From contig CANTFL010001475.1 in NCBI GenBank assembly GCA_947650285.1, positions 248,001 through 312,000 on the forward strand: DNA of 64,000 nt, given 5' to 3'. The DNA comes from Hyaloperonospora brassicae (Eukaryota > Oomycota > Peronosporomycetes > Peronosporales > Peronosporaceae). Below the pieces are notes generated by a model. The model worked only from the letters and a program-made list of their open reading frames with translations. It was not told the origin of the DNA and did not search any database. Each line of letters opens with the position of its first letter. Position 1 is the first letter of the stretch. The position numbers and the translations under genes are program-made. Below, piece after piece: positions 11,067-21,289 of this stretch.

Positions 11067-13440
11067 CTACTGCACCGCTTGTGCTGCTAGAGCACGCGAG
11101 CCATTGTGTTTCTTCTGGTCTGTCGGAAACTGGTCGACTATCTCATACTCGCCCACCAGGTGAACAGCAAACGTCACTCGCTCATGCACCCCGTTCGTCA
11201 GCACGACTTCGTAGAAACCAGGATAGCTGACGTGGTTGCCCATGTCGTCGACCATCGCGAGCGTTCTTTGCTGGATACGGAAAGTGACCTTGTGGTGCTC
11301 GGCCTGCCGCAAGCTCACGCGACGGTAGTCAAACAACTGCTCATTCAGCAGTGCAGCGTCGCCAGTCGCACTCACGTTCAACGGACGGAAGAAGGCAAAC
11401 ACGACCTCATCTGCAGCGAAGTTGCCCTCATTCGATACGACGACAGTGACGTTTACATCCACATCACGCGTCACGACGAGAGGTTCGTTTGGGTCCGTCA
11501 CGTGGCTGTCGATGTCGAGAGCCAAAGTGAACGTAGTGTAGCTGAGACCCCAGCCGAACGGAAACACGGGCACCTCTTTGTAGTAGCGGTACGAGCGACC
11601 AGGGTATTTCGTCATGCTCATGCTTTTCATGTCCACCTTGTGAATGTAGTCCGACGCGTACATCGTAACAGGCAGTTTGCCGCTTGGCACGGCATCGCCA
11701 AAGAGTACGTCGCTCACAGCTTGCGCACCGTAGACGCCTGGGTAAAACGCTTCCAGGACACTATCCGTATGTAAGATGAGCTCTTCAGCGCCCAGTACGC
11801 CCCCGTTCAAGAGCACGACAACCGTCGGCTTGCCGGCACGACGGACTCGCTTCAGCAGCTGCATCTGGATATCGGGCACATCGATGTTCTCGCGATCCCC
11901 TGCTTCGCGCTCAATGGACGTATCGATGCCGAGACACAAAACGACGGCATCTGCTTCCCGTGCAACTGCTTCCGCATGGTCAAAGTGTGCGGTAGAAGTG
12001 TCGTTGATGCCGGACCCTTGAGCGTATACGGTGTTGGCGCGACCGTTGGCCGCCCCGATCGCTTCCAGCAATGTCTGCACGCACCCGACCTCCAAGTAGT
12101 CGCCGTGACATATCTGACCCAAGTAATTGCCCAGCAGCGCCCGCTTCGCCCTTGCGTGCGGTCCAATCACCGCGACCTTCGTGCCCTTGCGCAGCGGCAA
12201 GACGTTGCCGTGATTCTGCAGCAGCACCAGCGATTTGCGCGTGAGGTCGAGACTCAGTTGCTTCGAGGCCGCCGTGTTGACCTCACTCGGTCGAACGTGC
12301 CAGTACGGCTGGTCGTCGATGGGATCGAAGAGGCCCAACTCAAACCGGAGCTTCAACGTCCTCCGCAACGCGTCGTCCACCACGTCTTCGGGCAAACGCC
12401 CACTCGTCACGAGGTCCGCCAGACAGCGCTCGTACACTCTGCCACTGTTGATGTCCGTGCCCGACAAGATCGCGAGCCGACCCGCTTCGCACAGCGACGT
12501 CGTGTAGTGTGCATGCCGAAAGATGCCCTCAATCGCCCCCGAGTCACTCGTGATGTAGCCGTCAAAGCCCAGCGCCCGCCGCAACAACTGCGTGTTTAGC
12601 TTCTCGTTCGCGCACATGGGCACGCCGTTGACGCTGTTGTACGCGCACATGACGCCCTTGGCCTGTCCCTGGCCAATGGCCGCCCGGAACGCCGGCAGGT
12701 ACGTGTCGGCCAAGTCGTACCGCGAGACGACCGCGTCGAACGCTCTTCGGTCAATGCCGTCCGAGTTCTCGAACGAGTACGCGGCAAAGTGCTTGAGCGT
12801 CGTGACGGCCTGCAAGAAGCGCTTGTCTCGGCCCTCCTGCAGTCCCTTTGTGTACGCGACGCCGTAGCGGCTGTTCACGAGCGGATCTTCCGACGGCGTC
12901 TCCATGTTGCGCCCCCAGCGCGGGTCGCGGTTGACGTTGACGTTCGGCGACCAGCAGTCGAGGCCCACGTGCGGCCCCGCGGCGTAGTTCTCGCGCGCGC
13001 CTTCGAGCCACAGCGCGCGCAGTTCCCACGCCACGACTTGCGCCATGGCGAACACCGCGCGCGGGTCGAAGAGCGCGCCCATGTTCACGGGGTTCGGGAA
13101 CGACGTGGCGCAGTGGACGCCGCACGTGGACTGGACGCCGTGGACGCAGTTGGCGCCCCAGTTGTACTCGGGCAGTCCGAGTCGGCTCACGTTGCCTCGT
13201 GGACTGCTGCGGGCCGTGAGCAGCGGCACTTTCTCGTGCAGTGAGAGGCGCTGCAGGAGGTCGTTGACGCGGTCGGCCGTGGCGAGCGACGCGTTGCAGA
13301 AGGGGGAAGCGGACGCGGTCGGCCGCGTTGGAGCACGCGCGTGGGATGGACGCGACAGGGGGAGGAGGGGGAGGGGCGCGTGCGCTGTGGAGGCACAAGA
13401 GGCCCAGAGCCAGAGCCGAGAGGACGGCCGGGGGCGGCAT
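11067..13440 (-). CDS. GH3 beta-xylosidase/beta-glucosidase-like secreted enzyme, copy A (one apparent frameshift)
   Basis: The C-terminal frame from about 13300 to 11067 encodes a complete GH3 protein: an N-terminal TIM-barrel domain with GLPEYNWGANCVHG and SDSGAI (the Asp carrying the nucleophile), a second alpha/beta domain with FPFGWGLSYT, and a C-terminal fibronectin-III-like domain. The family removes terminal xylose or glucose from plant wall polysaccharides. The ATG at 13440 starts a clear signal peptide (MPPPAVLSALALGLLCLHSARA). However, this frame joins the enzyme frame only if one C of the C5 run at 13302-13306 (minus strand) is removed, which would give an RFPFCNAS junction typical of plant-type beta-xylosidases. 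The open frame upstream to 14159 is probably chance. Without the shift the enzyme lacks a secretion signal. Confidence 0.75.
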
Positions 13441-13482
13441 GCGGAGAGACACACACAGAGAGAGAGACACACACAGACACAC

Positions 13483-13484
<2 letters not shown>

Positions 13485-13559
<75 letters not shown>
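13485..13559. repeat. (GA)n tract just upstream of GH3 copy A
   Basis: About 37 GA repeats (CT on the gene's strand), 45 bp before the start codon. The corresponding site in the right arm has only short mixed CT/GT runs, so the tract expanded or was lost after the duplication. Confidence 0.95.
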
Positions 13560-13562
<3 letters not shown>

Positions 13563-14381
13563 GACTCGACTCGAGTCGAGTGGATTGATCTTTGCTGGCG
13601 ACGGATGAGAAAGCGACGCAGTGTGTGGCTCTGTTTTCTGGTTGGACAGTCGATTGGGTTTGGGGCTTTGGCGGCGTTTTCGAGGAAAGCGATCGGTGGA
13701 TCGATCGACTGTGAAAGGCGACGGCGGACGAGTGCTATACGACACGCGAAGGCGTTTTGCACACTGACGTTCGTTGATAGGCAGTGAGTGACGAGTGAGA
13801 CGGCGGCACGAGAACGTTTCGCTTTTCGCCTGTGGTGAATGACAACGAGTTGAGGACGTGAAGTGGACGAACGCGACTTGGAACGAATCGTATTCGAACG
13901 CACGTGTGTCTCTGTGGCGACGCTTTGGCAGCAGTGTTGAGACTGCGCTTTCGTCACGGGAGACCACTCTCTGATACGAAAAAGAGGAACGGGCGGAGGG
14001 AGGGCGGACCGACGCACACGCTGACTGCATCACGGCAAGTGCGACGGACGGACGGAGACGCGCGTGGCAACGTGCTGTGCTATCGTTGGAGCCGCAGATC
14101 ATTCGCACACACCCCATAAGCGCAGCGAAACGGCCTCCTTTGCGAAGGATGCGATGCAACGAAGGCGCGGCGAACGCATGGCACCGTGTTGATGCTCACG
14201 CTGTAAAGTGGTGACACTCGATCGATATGACCACATCGGTAAACTACGATGTTCTTACCATTAGGGCTGTACTACAGTACCTGTCTCTAGAAATCTTACA
14301 CAGACTAATGAGACGGCGGTTGCTTTCCGGACCGTTGTCCATGTCCGTCGATATCTCCTTTAGGTAGGTAGACAGATAGAT

Positions 14382-15565
14382 GTGTGTGTGTGTTGTGTGT
14401 GTGTGTTGTTCAGATGGTCTATTTGCACTGTGTTAACTATGCGCCTTAACCTCTGCAGTTTGCTAAGCCAGAAGTGAGCGCCGGGAGACCCGGAGGCTAA
14501 TCGTGGCTGGTCCCTATAAGAGAGACTCTCCGAGGAGCTCACCCATCTGCGATGGTGGCCCCCTTCAGCCGCTTGCGCGGCCCCCCGACGTGGAGAGCGA
14601 TCACCGAAGTGAGTGCGTGGCGTGGAGAACGCCAACCCGCCGTTTCTCTCTCCGAGGAGCTCACCCATCTGCGATGGTGGCCCCCTTCAGCCGCTTGCGC
14701 GGCCACCCGACGTGGAGTGCGATCACCGAAGTGACTGCGTGGCGTGGAGAACGCCAACCCGCCGTATCTCTCTCCGAGGAGCTCACCCATCTGCGATGGT
14801 GGCCCCCTTCAGCCGCTTGCGCGGCCCCCCGACGTGGAGTGCGATCACCGAAGTGACTGCGTGGCGTGGAGAACGCCAACCCGCCGTATCTCTCTCCGAG
14901 GAGCTCACCCATCTGCGATGGTGGCCCCCTTCAGCCGCTTGCGCGGCCCCCCGACGTGGAGTGCGATCACCGAAGTGACTGCGTGGCGTGGAGAACGCCA
15001 ACCCGCCGTATCTCTCTCCGAGGAGCTCACCCATCTGCGATGGTGGCCCCCTTCAGCCGCTTGCGCGGCCCCCCGACGTGGAGTGCGATCACCGAAGTGA
15101 CTGCGTGGCGTGGAGAACGCCAACCCGCCGTATCTCTCCCCGAGGAGCTCACCCATCTGCGATGGTGGCCCCCTTCAGCCGCTTGCGCGGCCCCCCGACG
15201 TGGAGTGCGATCACCGAAGTGACTGCGTGGCGTGGAGAACGCCAACCCGCCGTATCTCTCCCCGAGGAGCTCACCCATCTGCGATGGTGGCCCCCTGCAG
15301 CCGCTTACGCGGCCCCCGGACGTGGAGTGTGCGCTCGCCGCAGCGGCGACACGTGGCGCGGGGTACGCCTCCAGTCCATAAAACACCCCTGCTTGGCCGC
15401 TTACGCGACCCGTCGGTCCCCTACGCCCACACCCGCGACTGCGAGTGCAGCGCGCCCGCGTCAGATCTTCGACCCCGTCGGCACCCCGAGGGGAGGATTC
15501 CCTCCGACGTGACTGCCCCGAAGGGAAAAAGACTGGCTTGAGCTGAACCGTGAAAATTTGGGAAT
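14382..15565 (-). mobile_element. 1.18-kb insertion with 15-bp target duplication, probably a non-LTR (LINE/SINE-like) retroelement
   Basis: The 15-mer GGTAGACAGATAGAT occurs at 14367-14381 and again at 15566-15580. The right arm of the inverted repeat has this site once and uninterrupted, so it acts as the empty site. Read on the minus strand the insert starts ATTCCCAAATTTTCAC and ends in a simple ACACAC/AACACAC tail next to the duplication, as expected for target-primed retroposition. Its body is mostly a tandem array of 122-bp units followed by a unique part of about 130 bp. No reverse transcriptase is present, so it is a 5'-truncated or non-autonomous copy. The family is not recognised. 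Confidence 0.65.
14532..15345. repeat. 122-bp tandem repeat, about 6.7 copies
   Basis: GAGGAGCTCACCCATCTGCG recurs at 14532, 14654, 14776, 14898, 15020, 15142 and 15264, exactly 122 bp apart, with only a few substitutions between units. The last unit is partial and diverges after about 80 bp. The GC-rich units have open frames on both strands, but these are periodic artefacts. The array lies wholly inside the insertion. Confidence 0.97.
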
Positions 15566-15612
15566 GGTAGACAGATAGATAAACAGATAGATAGATAGAT
15601 AAACAGATAGTA

Positions 15613-15682
<70 letters not shown>
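15566..15682. repeat. (GATA)n microsatellite, left arm
   Basis: GATA repeats with a few AAAC and AAAA interruptions. It matches the shorter CTAT tract at 20365-20430 in the right arm. Confidence 0.95.
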
Positions 15683-15683
<1 letters not shown>

Positions 15684-16249
15684 TATACTCACTGCATTAC
15701 AGACAAGTTGCGATATTCGATGTGTTACTGCTAACGTCATTGCAAACAGAACACTGCTCATAAATACTTTGGATCTTTGTTTGTATCTCACAAAACGTTA
15801 CTCCCATTTTCACAATTGCCATGTTACCCGATACACTTTGGACGTACGTCATGTGTCTCCCAAACAAACGGCGATCCTACATATTTTGACTTCTAGCGGG
15901 GGCGCATGTGACTTGTAGCGCTTGTTGGCCGCTAGTAATGAAAGTAGGATTGTGCCCTGCTTTAATTCGTAAACAAACGCCAGTTCTCCTTTTGATCTGT
16001 TCGAGACACGTGCCTTGCTTGCAGAGGCATCTTAGATCATGTAAGAGGAGTCAAGTCTTGTTAAGGCGTAGACTTTGAGCACTGTGTGCGGTTGATTCGT
16101 TGAACCGTTTGATCCCTTGAACAAGGACCTGGAGCTTTAAGCTTTTTGACTCGTAGAGTCAAGTTCTGTTGAAGAGCTAAATTGCTCGATGAGCAGAAAG
16201 CGTTCCTCTGGCAGAGAGCTATCGTTCCTCCGCTACATAAGCGTTCACT

Positions 16250-17130
16250 TACCTTCTCATGTGATTGAATATGGCGAGTGGTAAACGAACCGGATTCGAA
16301 AACCGGTGTGCACGTTTGTACGATCTTGCGCACGCAGATCGGACTCGATGAAGAGTGTGTCTTGTCAACAAAACAACAAACGCACGTAGCACGCGCAATC
16401 GCAAACCAGTCCAGCGAATGCGCTCAGCAGGACCGATGCAACACAGCCTGTCCCTGTTCCCTATTCGCGTCGAGTCCACCACGATTTTGGTATTAAATGG
16501 GGTCAAAAATACCTGGAACGAAGGTCGAAAAGGTGAGCACGCACCCAAGCAGGTCAACGTGTCACACAAACCAAATCAACATCACGCCTGCAGCCTTATT
16601 TGCCATAGACGACACGATGGTGATCAGCTTCTTCTGTGACACCATCTCACCAATGTACTCAATGATGCATTTGTCCCTAGCGACGAAGTCGTTCACGTAT
16701 AGCCCGAGTCCGCAACGCAAAGCTCCGACCCACCCCTCGTACGTGTTTCTGTTTGCCGAGAGCAATGCTGCGACCATGGCACCTCGTTTCACGCTTGTCG
16801 TCCTTCTTCATCTTGCTTGCGTTGACGTCATATGGCTCACCCCTTTCGCGGGCAACATCTTGTCTAAAGAGCACATTGTGCTACGATCGATAACGTACTC
16901 ATGAACAGCACGGAAGCAGACACACGCCTCCGTACGGCAACGACCACGCTTGTACCGACACCCTGGAATGAAGACGTGACACTTGTCATGGATGCAACCG
17001 TGGCAGTGCTTCCAGCAAAACATGACATTGTCGGCACAGGAGAACAAACGCAGGCCGAAAGTGGACCAAGGTGAAGCACGACTGGATGCTCTGTGTATGA
17101 CAGGTAAAGCAGTCACGTCGTTCAAAAGAA
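16250..17130 (-). pseudogene. Decayed Enhancer-of-zeste (EZH2-type) CXC-SET histone methyltransferase
   Basis: On the minus strand about 17038-16871 reads CADNVMFCWKHCHGC ... IPGCRYKRGRCRTEACVCF, which follows the cysteine spacing of the E(z) CXC domain. Next, 16792-16640 reads GLGLYVNDFVARDKCIIEYIGEMVSQ, the start of a SET domain, and about 16520-16440 reads TKIVVDSTRIGN. Lesions are visible. The expected REC-x-PDLC end of CXC has become HEYVIDRSTMC. After VSQ a single missing base near 16635 breaks the frame, and the other frame continues EEADHHRVVYGK, a good SET match. The splice donor expected there reads ATAAGG instead of GTAAGG. The later NHS-like part also needs another frame. In family members the enzyme methylates H3K27. 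This copy cannot encode one. Confidence 0.75.
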
Positions 17131-20127
17131 TGCGCTGACAGACCCGACTACGAGTGGACGTACTTCAGTCGAACGGTGTCCCTCACGCCAATTTGAGAGC
17201 CTGTTCAAGTCAGCAACGAACGCATACAACGAGGTGGACACATACAGCACATCAGCAGCGTATTTTGTATGTGCATCCCAGCGTAAGTCTGAAAGCCGTC
17301 ATTTTTCGGGTCTCAGCTAGTTGCGAACGGGTGCGATGCGTTCAATATATGTGCTTCCATGTGGCCACATCGCTTTTGATCTCAAAGCACTGCGGCGTAT
17401 CTTGGACGACAAATTACATGCAATCCTTGCAGAACATGCAGACATACTTTGTACATGGGCAACATGCATCCGCATTTTCGCATCTTCTGCGAGCGCGGTA
17501 AGAACGAATGAGCCTGTAAGGTTAACAACACAGGTAACAGACTGTACACGCAGAGGCACGAAATCACGGTTTGCCTCGCTTGTACCTCGTTCGGCAATCT
17601 CCTGTCCGTCGATGTTGCAGTAAGCACACACTCCAGCGACTTCCATGCAACCAGCGTTGCCAGCCATCTCCGACATTCACACACGTGTAAGCGCATGCAC
17701 ATCCTGTCTGTTTGCTCCACAAAAACTAGCGCAACAAATGTACGGCCTTGAAAATGCTATCGCAGCTTGACACACTGAGTGCACCTGGCCACGACACATT
17801 CCTTCCCACAGTTTTGGCCAGTGCTGACCACTGTTTTCGTCTCCTTCGCACATGAAGCGTCAGCGTTTTGTGTCAAAGTACTTCATCGACCATATCATGA
17901 ACATCAAATTGATCGCGCACCGACGTCAAAGGCTTAATACAGCGCACCAGTTAGGTTGCTCAGTGCATCCATGATAGCATCACAGCGCAGAAAACACCAA
18001 CGACAAAACAATCTGCACAAATATAGCGGTCACGTCACACATCTGAGCTCTCGATACAGCAAAATTCGCAAATGAATCACGAGCGCGTACGACGGTATGC
18101 ATCGGCTGGTTTTTCGTAGAGCTGTAAGTATTCCTTCAACCAGAGCGTCCGATCAGCGTGATTTAGCAGGCCCACCCTCGCCGTGTCGGCAGGTATCACC
18201 CTGTCTGCAATACGTTTTTGCTTCGTTTATCAGTGATTTCGTATCTCCATTCGTCGCAATCTGTTGCTGTGCTCTCGGTCGGATGCAGACTCGTGGCCAG
18301 CAGCTAGTTGCGACAAGTGCAAAACAGGGTCGGACCAGAGAGACAACAAGAATACACTACATGCGCTCAGGCCAACGTGATGGCTTCTCTTGAGCTTTTC
18401 TCTCAGCATGATGAAACTTGACACACGTGCGAGATCGCTCAAGTAAGGTCACACGTCGACGGAAAAGTTCTTTGATAACAAATACTAACGAGGAACAAAA
18501 CAATTGACAGTCAGATGAGAAGCAGCCCACAATCTAACCAGCAGCACCGTAGACGTCTCTCGCTTCACACGTTCGTGCCCCGGCACGAGTCAGTCCTACC
18601 ATCACCATCATCATCATCATCATTGCTGCACAGGCATCCACGTGTGGTTCCTTCTCTTACCGTAGTCCTTGGTCAAGGCCGTCCACATCGTGGCAGTTCG
18701 AAGTGAAAACACCTTAGCAGCATTACGACGCCCTTGGCGACGAACTGACTCCGAGGGTCGATCAGCTGGTACTAGACCGTGCGCTCGACTTGACGCCCAT
18801 TGACCCATCTCGGCAACTCAATGCACCGCTACAAACTACACGAACTTATGAGCAAAGAACACATACTGTCACAACACCATTCACACGCAAACCATCGTTA
18901 GGATACACATACTAAACACGTTCGAGCACGCGTGTCCACGAGTCGCTGTTGAGCAGCCCCATTTGACGAGCTTTGAGTCGATTGCAAGCGATCGCCGTCT
19001 ATCGTGCTCTCTACAATATAAAACAATGATCATTATATAAAAAGCAAAACGAAGCGCACAACGAGACGGCCGTCACGGACGGCAGACCCGGCAACAAAAA
19101 ACGAAACAGACAGCTGCAGCAGCAGCTGAAGTGTGTGTCGCCCAACTACGTACACTGGCCACGATGGGAAGCGTGCGGAGGCAGTGATGGAGCGCTTCGA
19201 CGGTCTGCGCGCCGAGCTATTTGTCCCTTCTGGTCTTCAACGACTCGTCCAAAACATGCCACATATTGGCCAATCATGTGAGGGTTGTGACCCTGCGATA
19301 CCCGTGCAAAATCGACGACTTAGTAGTGGCTCGTCGTGGCTTCTGATCGTTTCGTCAATTGATTGTCCTGTGAACCTGTGCTTTGTCCTCACTCCTAACT
19401 CAGACGAAAGCGATGCACTGAGTGCACTTGATGCAGGCATATGGACGTGCAGAAAACCTTTGCGAGTTTCTTCTTTTCACAGTGCAAGGAGTGCAGAGCG
19501 GTAAGTGGGAAACTCGGCTTTATGATGACCTTGTAGATTTCGGAATGACTAGCTTATCGCTCCCGCCGCGTTGTACTCACTTGATCCCTTTCCACGCGTG
19601 TACGCACATCGGTCTTACCTCCGTCATCCAAAGGTCTTGTGGTACATTCGGTCCAACCCCGCTTCTGTATTGTAAATTTCTGTGCAATCGAAGGTCCTGA
19701 TCGGGTGTGCTGACCCCAGCACCGACAATCGTGGTTGAAGCGCCGTTACACCTCATGATGATATGGCAATCATAGGTACTACGGCAACCTCCTTGCATCA
19801 GGTTCTGTAATTTCTGCGGGTCTTTTACTCTATGGAGCAAGCAAGAGATGCGACGGAAGCAATCGTCGAAGTGATTGTGGAGGAGAAGCTGCTGCGAGGT
19901 CATGTGCGCATGCATAGGTCATTCGAGACGTCAGCGTACAATTTGGCGGATCAGCACCGTCTCGGGCGAAAGAGCGAGCAGAGGGACAGGAAGTGGGTCC
20001 AGTATGGTCGAGGGACCAGCGAGAGGCGAGAGATAGGGATAGGATGAGGTTGAAGAAGTGGTGAGTGAGAACGAGCTGGTCGTGTATCGATATCATGTGT
20101 GAGAAGCGCGTCGTCGAGAAAGCTAAG
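17131..20127. other. Rest of the inverted-repeat spacer, no supported gene
   Basis: Short frames only. 17320-17720 on the minus strand has Cys-rich frames that may be upstream exons of the decayed E(z) gene, but I cannot align them. A (CAT)n run lies at 18601-18624. Confidence 0.5.
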
Positions 20128-20363
20128 AAGCGCTACAAGTCACATGCGCCCCCGCTAGAAGTCAAAATGTGTAGGATCGCCATTTGTTTGGGAGACACAT
20201 GACGTACGTCCAAAGTGTATCGGGTAACATGGCAATCGTGAAAATGGGAGTAACGTTTTGTGAGATACAAACAAAGATCCAAAGTATTTATGAGCAGTGT
20301 TCTGTTTGCAATGACGTTAGCAGTAACACATCGAATATCGCAACTTGTCTGTAATGCAGTGAG

Positions 20364-20364
<1 letters not shown>

Positions 20365-20416
<52 letters not shown>

Positions 20417-20430
20417 GTTTATCTATCTGT
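20365..20430. repeat. (CTAT)n microsatellite, right arm
   Basis: Counterpart of the GATA tract of the left arm. It runs into CTGTCTACCTACC, the uninterrupted insertion target. Confidence 0.95.
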
Positions 20431-21289
20431 CTACCTACCTAAAGGAGATATCGACGGAGTTGGACAACGGTCCGGAAAGCAACCGCCGTCTCATTAGTCT
20501 GCGTAAGATTTCTAGAGACAGGTACTGTCGTATAGCCCTAATGGTAAGAACATCGTAGTTTACCGATGTGGTCATATCGATCGCGCGTCACCACTTTAGA
20601 GCGCGAGCACGAACACGGTGCCATACGTTCCCCGCGCCTTCGTTGCATCGCATCCTTCGCAAAGGAGGCCGTTTCGCTGCGCTTATGGGTGTGTGTGCGA
20701 ATGATCTGCGGCTCCAACGATAGCACAGCACGTTGCCACGCGCGTCTCCGTCCGTCCGTCGCACTTGCCGTGATGCAGTCAGCGTGTGCGTCGGTCCGCC
20801 CTCCCTCCGCCCGTTCCTCTTTTTCGTATCAGAGAGTGGTCTCCCGTGACGAAAGCGCAGTCTCAACACTGCTGCCAAAGCGCCGCCACAGAGACACACG
20901 TGCGTTCGACTACGATTCGTTCCAAGTCGCGTTCGCCCACTTCACGTCCTCAACTCGTTGTCATTCATCACAGGCGAAAAGCGAAACGTTCTCGTGCCGC
21001 CGTCTCACTCGTCACTCACTGCCTATCAACGAACGTCAGTGTGCAAAACGCCTTCGAGTGTCGTACGCTACTCGTCCGCCGTCGCCTTTCACAGTCGTCG
21101 ACCCACCGATCGCTTTCCTCGTAAACGCCGCCAAAGCCCCAAACCCAATCGACTGTCCAACCAGAAAACAGAGCCACAGACTGCGTCGCTTTCTGATCCG
21201 TCGCCAGCAAAGATCGATCCACTCGAGTCGGATCTCTCTGTGTCTGTGTGTGTCTCTCTCTCTGTGTGTGTCTGTGTGTGTCTCTCCGC

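Larger units (their letters stand above)
11000..15925. repeat. Left arm of large inverted repeat
   Basis: This sequence is the reverse complement of 20128-23732. Homology starts next to GAAACAGC(C/T)AGAA at about 11000 and ends at AGCGCTT near 15925. The arm holds GH3 copy A, its upstream region and GATA microsatellite DNA. It is longer than the right arm because of a 1184-bp insertion (14382-15565), a longer GA tract and a longer GATA tract. Confidence 0.9.

Noticed and set aside
11106..11774. Plus-strand frame opposite GH3 copy A (222 codons) and its twin at 22957-23625
   Set aside because: Antisense shadow of a highly conserved coding region; no protein family.
13187..14017. 276-codon minus-strand frame overlapping GH3
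   Set aside because: Shadow frame including the CT tract; the GH3 frame explains the region.
13441..14159. N-terminal extension of GH3 copy A by about 240 codons
   Set aside because: It reads through the GA tract as poly-Leu-Ser and has no domain. The right arm keeps a matching open stretch only because the DNA is duplicated.
14532..15345. CRISPR-like array
   Set aside because: The units are contiguous 122-bp copies without unique spacers, in a eukaryotic genome.
14503..15541. Many overlapping 83-174 codon frames with repeated WRGERQPAVSL-type peptides
   Set aside because: They result from the 122-bp array, which is open in several frames; no start context and no homology.
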